From: Bos javanicus
Lineage: Eukaryota; Chordata; Mammalia; Artiodactyla; Bovidae
Length of the DNA stretch: 64,000 bases
Reading direction: 5' to 3'
Assembly: GCF_032452875.1 (NCBI RefSeq)
Contig: NC_083869.1
Location: 77,432,501-77,496,500 of the forward strand
The stretch's first letter is position 1, and each line of letters opens with the position of its first letter. Below the pieces are notes generated by a model. It was not told the origin of the DNA. It worked only from the letters and a program-made list of their open reading frames with translations, and did not search any database. Positions 55,286 to 64,000 of this stretch are shown in pieces. Both the position numbers and the translations under genes were made by a program.

Positions 55286-56821
55286 AGAATTTTTAGGAGA
55301 TAGCCAAGATGGTAACATAGAAAGACCTTGAACTCAAATCCTCCCAAAGATGTATCAAAATTAACTACTTACAAAGATACTATTTTTAAGAATAACCTGA
55401 AGACTAGCAGGAAAGGTTTTACACAACAGAAGACAAAAAGAAGAAGCCACAAAATGGGTAGGAAGAGCAGAGCATGGTATAGTCAGGACTGACATTCCTG
55501 AGTTAGCAAACCCCAACAGGAAGGATAATCACAATTATAGAGGTTATCTCCGTGGAGTAAAGGAACTGAGTCCAACACTGAGCTCCTCAGCCTAGGAGTC
55601 CTACAATGGGATTTTGAACCAGTAGGGCTTATATTCAGCAGAGGTAAAGGATTATAGTAAACACAGACTTCACACTCAAAAAGTACCTGAAAAATCTCAC
55701 ATAGTCTGAGTCCTAGAGCAGAGATGATAGTGAAAGGAGCTTAGGTCAGGCCTGCGTGTGGATCTTGGAGAACCTCCTAAAGAGAAAGCAGACAACTAAG
55801 ACTTTCCCAGGGATATAGATGCTGGCAGCTGTCACTTTTTGAAGCCTATTCTACTGCAATAACAATGATGCTGGCAATTACTATTATTTAATCCTCCCTC
55901 TAGCCCATTAGAGCCCATTAGAGCCTACTCACCAACACTTTGGTACCAACCCTAAAATCCTATGGACATGCGGACAGTACAGGAAGAATCTGACCCCTCC
56001 AATCAGTGGGTCAGCACCAACCCCAGATCCCCTTGAGTTGTACAACACAAAAATACTGGGACTCAGCCCCATCTTCCAGCTGGACAGCACCAAGACCAAG
56101 ACTCCTCCCCTCACAGAAAGAGGCCCACACAGACAGCCATTCAGGAAGTCTACATTGCCATCTAGCTGGCCTGCAGCCACTACATGAAGCCACCACAGCC
56201 TCACAGACAACTTGCCCAAAGACCAGCCCCGCCTCCTAGTGTGCCTTCAGCAGTCAGCCCCACCAGAGCAGAAGACTAACACAGCACACAGAGGGGGCAC
56301 TCCTAGAGCATGTAGTTCTCCTAGTCAGAGAGGAGATATTACTAGGTGCCATAAAACAGTTTCTACATAAGTCCTCTTCTCCAAGATTGGGAAATGTAAC
56401 TGACCTACCTAACACATTGGAATAAACAAATTGGGGAATGTGAGGAAACAGAGGAATACATTTCAAACAAAAATCAAACATAACCTCAGAAAAAGAACTA
56501 AATGAAGTAGAGATAAGCAATCTACACAATAAAGATTTCAAGACATGATTATAAAGACTCTCACTAAACTTGGGAAAAGAATGGATGAACATTGTAAGAA
56601 ATTTAACGTAGAAAATATGATGAAGAACCAAGCAGAGGTAAAAATATAGTAACTGAAATTAAAAATGCACTCGCAGGATCAAAAATAGATTAGATTATAC
56701 AGAAAAATAAATCAGTGAACTTGAGGACAAAGTAATGGAAATCACGAAACTGAACACATACAAAAAATTTTTAATGAGGATATATTTTAAATTTAAATAG
56801 GAGGCCTGTTGGGCAATATCT

Positions 56822-57094
56822 CAGAGAAGGCAATGGCACCCCACTCCAGTACTCTTGCCTGGAAACTCCCATGGGTGGAGAAGCATGGTAGGCTGCAGTC
56901 CATGGGATCCTGAACAGTCGGACAGGACTGAGCGACTTCACTTTCACTTTTCACTTTCATGCATTGGAGAAGGAAATGGCAACCCACTCCAGTGTTCTTG
57001 CCTGGAGAATCCCAGGGACGAGGGAGCCTGGTGGGCTGCCCTCTATGGGGTCTCACAGAGGCGGACACGACTGAAGCGACTTAGCAGCAGCATG
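56822..57094 (+). mobile_element. Bov-A2 dimeric SINE with TSD
   Basis: Two Bov-A units with an AGCAGCAGC tail. Perfect TSD, GGGCAATATCT, at 56811-56821 and 57095-57105. Confidence 0.97.
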
Positions 57095-57369
57095 GGGCAA
57101 TATCTAGTGTACTACCATTGCATTATAGGGGTTCTAGAAGGAGAAGAAAAAGAGAAAAGGGCACAGAACTTATTTGAAGAAGCAATAGCTGAAAGCTTCC
57201 CTAATCTGGGGAAGGAAACTGGCATCCAGGTCTATGAAGCACAGAGAGTCCCAAACAAGGTGAAACCAAAGAAGTCTACACCAAACACGTCAAAATTAAA
57301 ATGGAAAAACTTAAAGATAAAAGGAAAACAAAATGCAGCAAAGAAAGCAACTAGTTATGTTAAATCCAT

Positions 57370-57455
57370 ATGCATACATGTACACATATGTGCATTAAAT
57401 ACATATACACACATATACACTGGCTATGTTAAATACATACACACACACACAAACC
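57370..57455 (+). repeat. (CATACA)n/(CA)n microsatellite
   Basis: CATATGCATACATGTACACA-like units ending in CACACACACACA, at the 3' end of the ORF1 remnant. Confidence 0.85.
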
Positions 57456-57673
57456 TTCCATAAGTATATAAACTAACTTTTCAGCAGAAATAATGAATGT
57501 CAGAGTGGCAAGACATATTCAAAGTGATGAAAGAAAAAACCAAACGTTCAACAAAGTATACTCTACCCAGCAAGTTTATCATTCAGAACTGAAGGAGAGA
57601 TAAAGAATTTTATAGAAAAGCTAAAGTTAAAAGAGTTCAACAGTACTGAACTAGTTTTAAAAAAATGTTAAAG

Positions 57674-57767
57674 GTGGGACATTGAAACATGTGAAATGTC
57701 ATGTAATGCCAGTCCAGGTTTAACTTGGTATGTTCAGGATTGAAATTGATTTTCAGGAAAAAAAAAT
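57674..57767 (+). mobile_element. 94-bp A-tailed retroposed insert with 15-bp TSD
   Basis: A short insert ending in an A-rich tail, flanked by the perfect 15-mer AAAAAAATGTTAAAG at 57659-57673 and 57768-57782. It contains GACATTGAAACATGTGAAAT and GCCAGTCCAGG, resembling pieces of the bovine L1 3'UTR joined out of continuity. Target-primed insertion by L1 machinery is the likely origin. Confidence 0.8.
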
Positions 57768-58080
57768 AAAAAAATGTTAAAGGGACTTAACACAAATGTT
57801 ATAGGTACTTAGCAGAAAAGAAAAGGCTATCAATAGAAATATGAAAATTAAGAAAGAAAAATTATCATTGGTAAAGGAAAATATAAGTAAAGTTATTATA
57901 CCAATCACTTATAAAGATAGTCAGAAGCTTAAAAGACAAAACAGATAAAATCATCTATATCTGCAGTAGGTAGGTAGAAATAAACACATAAAACTATAAA
58001 ATACAATGTCAAAAACATTAAATGTGGAGTAACAGTTACAGTTGCAGGGTTGTTAGAATGCTGTCAACCATAAGAGCTCA

Positions 58081-59298
58081 AAAACTAATGGCTGCACAAT
58101 TAAATATGTGTGTTTCCCTTGATGCTTTTCAACTAGCAACCAAAACCTTGTTAAACTACTTTTATCTGCCTTGAACAAGATTAAATATCTTTGTGTTTCA
58201 ATCTCTTCATGTGCACCTTTAAAACAGATTTAGCATAATTTCAGTAGGTGGTTAGGAGTTCTTTTTAATGAGCTGTTTTAAAACCCTACTACTTGCTACA
58301 GAGCATGGTACCTGCTTAGCTGATGGTCTTCTTCTTCCCATGTAAGCCTCATTATGCTGGAGAGATTTGCTGTCATTAAAGAAAGATTGGCAGAAGAGTT
58401 AAGAGCTGAGCTGCAAAGTAATGCAACTCAAGGATCCATTTCCTAAATAGCATCAAAAATGTTTTTTTTTTTTTTTTGAGACTAGATATTATTTTCGCAT
58501 ATGAACACATCTAATATTAAGTAGCTCTTCTAGGATTCATTTCCATCTCTTCTGCTCACTATTCCAAAGTAACCAGCACTGTCTTGTGTCCAAGAGACAT
58601 GTACAGTGTTTTTGAATGCAGTTTTACCCTGGATATTTTTCTTATGCATTATTTTTTAAAAAGGTGGGAAGTCACAGATTATTTTAGGGTAATGCATTAA
58701 TTTTGTAAAGTCAAGAGTAAAATATTGATTTATATAGGAAATAAATGAAGAGACAATCACATCACTAAAACCAAAGGAGGAGAAATCTCCATACTAGACT
58801 GGTCAATTTTATTAAAAAAAAAAATTCTTTAGATCTGGCTTTAAAGAAAGGATAGACAACTTACAGAGGCTTGGCTGAAACAATGCAAATTTATATACTT
58901 TCACATTTAAGAATAAAAAAATTTACCTACCAAATAAAATGTCAAACACACATCAATATTTCTTTTATGAATTAACATGCTCTATCACTGCACTTCAGTG
59001 GTAAATATGTCAAAGATATGCTTATTATTGTCCCTTGCTGAAGAGTGAATTCATGGGTCTGTAAAATTTGGCTGGTGGAGATGAAGATGAAATGGTTACG
59101 GCATATACTCTATAAAGAGTCTATGGTTACTCCTGAGGAGCCTGGGGATGAACAGGGTCACGTTTAATCAATGGAAATCAATGTAGAACTGTTCAATGTC
59201 TACATCTATTAAACATCCCATAATTTACTTTTGAAGAATGATTTTATTAATCTGTTACTTTTTCTTTCCTATGCAGTTCTATTTCATTCTGCCAGATA
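58081..59298. other. unique sequence, no transposon recognised
   Basis: 1.2 kb; 58,100-58,450 is balanced in composition, and a T15 run lies at about 58,462-58,476. No coding frame, no repeat family recognised. Confidence 0.45.
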
Positions 59299-61414
59299 GT
59301 TAGTTCAGTTCAGTCACTCAGTTGTGTCCGACTCCTTGTGACCTGATGGACTGCAGCATGCCAGGCTCCCCTGTTCATCACAAGCTCCTGGAGATTACTC
59401 AGTCTCATTTCTATTGTGTTGGTGATGCCATCCAACCATCTCATCCTCTGTCATCCCCTTCACATCCCACCTTCAATCTTTCCCAGCATCAGGGTCTTTT
59501 CAAATAAGTTACTTCTTCTCATCAGGTGGCCAGTGTATTGGAGTTTCAGCTTCAGCATCAGTGCTTCCAATGAATATTCAGGACTGATTTCCTTTAGGAT
59601 GGACTGGCTGGATCTCCTTGCAGTTCAAGGGATTCTTGAGTCTTCTTCAACACCACAGTTCAAAAGCATCAATTATTTGGTGCTCAGCTTTATTTATAGT
59701 CCAACTCTCACATCCAAACATGACTACTGGAAAAACCATAGCTTTGACCAGACAGACCTTTGTTGGTAAAGTAATGCCTCTGTTTTTTAATATGCTGCTT
59801 AGGTTGGTCATAGTTCTTCTTCCAAAGAGCAGGTGTCTTTTAATTTCATGGCTGCAGTCACCGTCTGCAGTGATTTGGGAGCCCCCAAAATAAAGTCTCT
59901 CACTCTTTCCACTGTTTCCCCATCTATTTGCCATGAAGTGATTGGGCCAGATGCCATAATCTTAGTTTTCTGAATGTTGAGTTTTAAGAGCTTTTTCACT
60001 CTCCTCTTTCATGTTCATCAAGAAGCTCTTCAGTTCTTTCTGCCACAAAGGTGGTGTTATCTGCTTATCTGAGGTTATTGATATTTCTCCCAGCAATCTT
60101 GATTCCAGCTTGTGCTTCATCCAGCCTGGCATTTCACATGATGTACTCTTCATATAAGTTAAATAAGCAGGGTGACAATATACACGCTTGATGTACTCCT
60201 TTCACAATTTGAAATCAGTCTGTTCCATGTCACTTCTAACTGTTGCTTATTAATCTGCATACAGATTTCTCAGGATGCAGGACAGGTGGCCTGGGATTCC
60301 CATCTCTTGAAGAATTTTCCACAGTTTGTTGTGATCCACACAAAGGTTTTGGTGTAGTCAATAAAGTAGATGTTTTTCTGTAACTCTCTTGCTTTTTTGA
60401 TGATCCAACAGATGTTGGCAATATGATCTCTGGTTCCTCTGCCTGTTCTAAATCCAGCTTGAACATCCGTAGGCTCATGGTTCTCATACTGTTGAAGCCT
60501 GGCATGGAGAATTATTTTGCTAGCTTGTGAGATGAGTGCAATTATATGGTAATTTGAACATTTTTTGGCATTGCCTTTCTTTGGGATTGGAATGAAAACT
60601 GACTTTTTCCAGTCCTGTGGCCACTGCTGAGTTTTCTTAATTTGCTGGCATGTTGAGTGAAGCACTTTCACAGCATCATCTTTTAGGAGTTGAAATAGCC
60701 CAACTGGAATTCCATCACCTCCACTAGCTTTGTTCAAAGTGATGCTTCCTAAGGCTCATTTGACTTCATATTCCATGCTGTTTGGTTCTAGGTGAGTGAT
60801 CACACCATCGTGGTTATCTGGGTCATGAAGATCTTTTTTGTACAATTCTTCTGTGTATTCTTGCCACCTCTTCTTAATATCTTCTGCTTCTGTTAGATCC
60901 ATATCATTTCTGTCCTTTATTCTGCTCATCTTTGCATGAAATATTCCTTTGGTATCTCTAATATTCTTCAATAGATCTCTAGTCCTTCGCATTTAATTGT
61001 TTCCCCTGTTTATTTGCATTGGTTGCTAAGGAAGGCTTTCTTATTTCTCCTTGCTGTTCTTTGGAACTCTGCATTCAAACTGGTATATCTTTCCTTTTCT
61101 CCTTTGCCTTTAGCTTCTCTTCTTTTTTCAGCTATTTATAAGGCCTTGTCAGACAATCATTCTGCCTTTTTGCATTTCTTTTTCTTGGGGATGGTCTTGA
61201 TCACTGCCTCCTATACAATGTCATGAACTTCTGTCTATAGTTCTTCAGACACTCTATCAGATCTAATCCCTTGAATCTATTTGTCACTTCCACTGTATAA
61301 TCATAAAGGATTTGATTTAGGTAATACCTGAATGGTCTAGTGGTTTTCCCTACTTTCTTCAATTTAAGACTGAATTTGGCAATAAGGAGTTCACGATTTG
61401 AGCCACAGTCAGCT
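59299..61414 (-). mobile_element. BovB LINE, endonuclease end to 3' tail
   Basis: 2.1-kb minus copy. The tail is at the left (AGTTCAGTTCAGTCACTCAG), then ORF2 C-terminal region, RT, linker (EAEDIKKRWQEYTEELYK near 60,860) and the C-terminal part of the endonuclease to about 61,414, where it is 5'-truncated. Longest open RT piece 155 codons (60270-60737). The RT box is destroyed: the Tyr codon is a stop and the second Asp is Asn (near 60,057-60,070). The recurrent tail codon is AGA. Confidence 0.93.
60236..60992 (-). pseudogene. BovB RT N-terminal and linker remnant
   Basis: Minus frames carry the linker (RIKDRNDMDLTEAEDIKKRW, 60,756-60,992) and the start of RT (NKASGGDGIPVGLFQLLKDD, PQDWKKSVFIPIPKKGNAKK, RTGRGTRDHIANICW). 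One frame break near 60,745 and a deletion near 60,500 separate it from later RT motifs. Confidence 0.85.
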
Positions 61415-62373
61415 TCTTGGGCTTATATTTAGCAGGCAATACTATTTTTATAATGTGTACAATTGAAATCTTGGGGAAATACTTAGACATCTTATAAAAA
61501 TGGAGAAATCAAGCAGAATGATGACATACCAACTCTAAGATTTATTATAGACCAATGGAGAAGATTTAGATAAAGATAAAATCATGCCATGAAAAAATGC
61601 CAATATGAAATGAAAGTAAGGGCTAACAGTTGTTTATGCAAATGATTGCACTTAGGTATACTAAAAAAATCTAGATTGGTAATAGCACCAAAACTTTTTT
61701 TAAAGAATTTAAATCCTTAATATTTAGTTATAGTATTTCCCATATGTGTTTATAAATGTTTGTTAACTTAGAATTGAGAAATACTTGTTTTCATCCAAAA
61801 GATAAAAAGCATGTTTCTGATTTTTAAGAAAATATAAATTCATTTTCCTTATGACTTACCTATCCTAGTCTTGAGTTCAAATTTTCTAACTTTATTTTTA
61901 ATAATGTTACATGTTTGTATACGTGTACTTGATTTTTGCGTGACTTGATTTCAATTTTGATGTTGCTGTTTTTGTTTTGATCCAATGTTGTTGTTGTTGC
62001 TGTTGATTATGATAGGGTTACATTTTTTAAAATCACTGACTTTCACAAGTCACCAAATCATTCTTGTAAGCAAATATTTTAAGTTGTTCTTAAACCATTT
62101 AGTAGTAACATAAAGTTTTACTTATGAATTAGATGCTAAAACTTTAATTTTCCCAAGCAAAACTACTATTCGTTCTATGAAATTTCTTTACAAAGACTAA
62201 TAGAACAAAACTGAGAATCTGATTCACTGCCCAACTCTCTCCTTTCTCTCTCACTGCAAGATTCATCCAGATCTTGTTTCTTATTAAGGTTAAATATACA
62301 GAAATATGAAGAGAATGTAAGAATGTTGATAATAGTAATGACATCAACTAATATTATTTGCATAATCTCCCCA
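61415..62373. other. AT-rich unique sequence
   Basis: Nothing recognised; includes a GTTGTTGTTGTTGCTG short trinucleotide run at about 61,986-62,004. Confidence 0.45.
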
Positions 62374-62580
62374 TGTGCTGTTATATTTATACAGTGTCTG
62401 ACACTTTGCAACCCCAAGGACTGTAGACTGCCGGGATTCTCTGTCCATGGGGATTCTTTAGGCAAGAATACTGGAGTGGGTTGCCATGCCCTTGTCTAAG
62501 GGATTTTCCCAACCCAGGGATCTAACCCAGGTCTCCTGCATAGAAGGTGGATTCCTTACCACCTGAGCCACCAGGTAAGC
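62374..62580 (-). mobile_element. Bov-tA SINE (first of pair)
   Basis: Minus unit: partial tail (CAGTGTCTGACACTTTGC), body and head end (ACCTGAGCCACCAGGTAAGCC). Confidence 0.92.
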
Positions 62581-62583
62581 CCA

Positions 62584-62702
62584 CGAATCCTGGAGTGGGT
62601 ATCCTTTCCCTTTTCCAGGGGATCTTCCTAACCCAAGAATCAAACTGGAGTCTCCTGCATTGCAGGCAGATTCTTTAACAGCTGAGCTACCAGGGAAGCC
62701 TG
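62584..62702 (-). mobile_element. Bov-tA SINE head half (second of pair)
   Basis: Starts in mid-body (ATCCTGGAGTGGGTATCC) and runs to the head end CTGAGCTACCAGGGAAGCC. Same orientation and directly after the first unit, so likely a partial duplication or a dimer. Confidence 0.9.
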
Positions 62703-63060
62703 TAATCTCTCTATGCCAGACATTATTCCAAGTACTTTATATATGTTATATTAGTTATTGCTGTTATTCTCTCTATATTGAAAAAAAAAAATAAACCTTT
62801 TCTTGGACATTATACCTGCATGTTTATCAGCATAGATCTTGAGAGACAACACCACTTATATGACTCTGACCTCACTACTAGAAAGTTCAGGAAGACATGT
62901 CAAAGTCTCATTTCAAATTCATTGCTTTATTTTCTTACTATTTCTCATTTCTTCATTCAGCCAATCCATCCTTTAGGAACTGAAGGTATGCAAAATGATA
63001 ATTTTAAAAAAGGAAAATGGCTGCCCTCATTGCATTTATGTCTAAGAGAAGAAAAATAAG
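62703..63060. other. unique sequence
   Basis: AT-rich, A10 run at about 62,781. A 93-codon frame (62778-63059) without motif is judged spurious. Confidence 0.45.
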
Positions 63061-63760
63061 TAAAACATTTAATATCTCAGAGAGTGATGATGACTTTACA
63101 GTGAGAAATATATAGCAGGGAAGTGATAGTAGAGAATGATGATATATGGGATTTTAAATAAGGTAATTAGGATCAGGCATGCTGAGAAAGTGAAGTGCAG
63201 CAAAGATCTGAAAGAGGTGAGGTAATGAGCCTGAGCCATATTACCTGGGGGAAGCTCATTATATATTCAGTGAAACAGCAAACTCAAATGTCCTGATGCA
63301 AAGTTCATCCAGTAGAAGTCAGCATTTCCTGGTAAAGCCTTAAGAGAAGTGATGCTGGATGAAGAGAGAATGTGACAGAAAATGAAGGCTCTGATATTTC
63401 AGTGGCCAGTTTAGAGACACAAAAGTCATTAGAAGGATTTTGTCTTTTATTAGCATTTGGGAGGGACTCTTGGTAGTTTTCATCCAGAGAAGGAGCAGAA
63501 TCTAATATTATGGAGGGAATAGATCACATAGGGGAGTGACAGAGCAGGAAACCCAGTGGTGAGAGGGTGATTTTAGGACACTTAAACTGATAATCCAGTA
63601 GAGAGATTATGGTGACTTGTTTCAGGAGAGTAGCAGGGAAGTGGTCGGTTCTGAATATATTTTGAAGGAGGAATCAAAGGGATTACTGAGAAATCAGATG
63701 TAGGGTATGATAGAATGGAACACAAAAAGACTAAGGTCCTTGCTGAGCATCTATAGCAAT
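63061..63760 (+). repeat. possible ancient mammalian interspersed repeat
   Basis: Purine-rich sequence with phrases typical of an old, widely dispersed mammalian repeat (AATCCAGTAGAGAGATTATGGTGAC, AGAAGTGGTCGG-type, ATATATTTTGAAGGAGGAATC). I cannot name the family, and divergence is high. Confidence 0.4.
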
Positions 63761-63779
63761 GGATGTGTTGATTATTTAG

Positions 63780-64000
63780 TATTTTTTATTAGTTACCTAT
63801 CACTTAAATTATCCACAAGCTTAGTGACTTAAAGCAGTACATGTTTATTATCTCACAATTGTTTCTGGGATCACTTACCTGGATATGGCTTAGCTGGGTC
63901 CTCTACTTCAAGGCCTCTGACTGGCTGCTGTCTTGGTCTGAGACAGAGCTGTGATTTTAGCACCAAGTTCAAATGGGGAAGGATCTTCTTCTAAGGTCAT
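63780..64000 (-). repeat. possible ancient LTR/MER-type repeat, cut by window end
   Basis: Phrases such as TTAGTTACCTATCACTTAAA, CTTAAAGCAGTACATGTTTA and GGCTTAGCTGGGTCCTCTAC match by memory a common ancient mammalian repeat. Strand and family are uncertain, and the right end is outside the window. Confidence 0.4.

Larger units (their letters stand above)
56479..57460 (+). pseudogene. L1/HAL1 ORF1 remnant
   Basis: ORF1p is the RNA-binding chaperone of L1-type elements. A coiled-coil-type segment (KRMDEHCKKFNVENMMKNQ, near 56,580-56,640) and the RRM/C-terminal segment (EGEEKEKRAQNLFEEAIAES, FPNLGKETGIQVYEAQRVP) are separated by the SINE. An in-frame stop (near 56,649) and indels disable it. 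The open frame at 56855-57463 is partly SINE-derived in its first half. Confidence 0.75.
55286..58080 (+). mobile_element. HAL1-like / L1 5' element
   Basis: Plus strand. Begins with the L1-type leader (GGAGATAGCCAAGATGGTAA, AGACCTTGAACTCAAATCCT). A GC-richer 5' region spans 55,700-56,300, followed by an ORF1-like coding stretch (NLHNKDFKTMI-type near 56,520 and GVLEGEEKEKRAQNLFEEAI near 57,140). It then passes to GTATACTCTACCCAGCAAG and AAGGCTATCAATAGAAATAT without any ORF2. An L1-type ORF1 followed directly by a non-ORF2 tail is the HAL1 pattern; a rearranged L1 is the alternative. Interrupted by a Bov-A2 and a 94-bp A-tailed insertion. Confidence 0.7.

Noticed and set aside
55929..56239. 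Open frames on both strands in a GC-richer patch as exons
   Set aside because: They fall in the leader of the HAL1/L1 element and show no conserved motif.
56855..57463. 202-codon plus open frame as a novel protein
   Set aside because: The first part translates a Bov-A2 SINE and the second part an L1/HAL1 ORF1 remnant; the fusion is accidental.
103..61414. Regularly recurring GTTCAGT / CTGAACTGAAC blocks as a CRISPR or satellite array
   Set aside because: They are BovB 3' tails scattered in both orientations with kilobase, irregular spacing.

Overview
The window is mammalian, and specifically ruminant (bovid; cattle or a close relative). It is packed with BovB (RTE-clade) LINE copies and with the SINEs derived from them: tRNA-headed Bov-tA and dimeric Bov-A2 with (AGC)n tails. 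This combination is diagnostic of ruminants. I found no convincing host protein-coding exon, rRNA, functional tRNA gene, CRISPR array or bacterial-type operon. Every coding-looking stretch I could identify is retroelement ORF debris.

Layout. 0-8.2 kb: BovB pieces in both orientations (one plus copy at 1.6-3.9 kb lacks its endonuclease), two LTR-like fragments and AT-rich unique sequence. 8.2-12.9 kb: old antisense L1, long AT-rich spacer and two SINEs. 12.9-19.5 kb: a degraded gammaretrovirus-like (class I) endogenous retrovirus on the minus strand, flanked by two LTRs of matching net length. It keeps the Gag zinc knuckles, protease, RT, RNase H, integrase and a scrap of Env TM, and it is interrupted by three younger insertions (Bov-A2, Bov-A, BovB). 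20.1-21.0 kb: a solo LTR with a 6-bp target-site duplication (TSD), itself hit by BovB. 21.1-24.5 kb: SINE cluster and an antisense L1. 25.9-32.3 kb: BovB nested in BovB, three LTRs and a 1.8-kb BovB with a TSD. 32.5-41.2 kb: an L1 3' end split by a minus BovB, which is itself hit by a solo LTR and by a near-full-length plus BovB (36,560-40,667). 41.2-64 kb: more unique sequence with scattered BovB and SINE copies, a HAL1/L1-ORF1-like element (55.3-58.1 kb) and a 2.1-kb minus BovB (59.3-61.4 kb).

How the parts relate. BovB supplied the machinery in trans, and its SINEs share its 3' tail, so most insertions here can be ordered by nesting and TSDs. All BovB ORFs seen are broken by truncation, deletion, frameshift or stop codons. 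Many share a TGA at the same codon position, as expected from CpG decay. The retrovirus is dead: a mutated protease triad, a mutated RT box, missing upstream Gag, missing Env SU, and insertions.

No new cellular system is evident. The observations most worth checking are a 40-bp templated insertion at 53.8 kb copied from a BovB about 1.1 kb upstream, the three-level nest at 32.5-41.2 kb, head-to-head BovB copies with strong dsRNA potential, and a BovB whose endonuclease was removed cleanly. All family names are from recognition by eye; boundaries without a stated TSD are good to roughly 10-30 bp.
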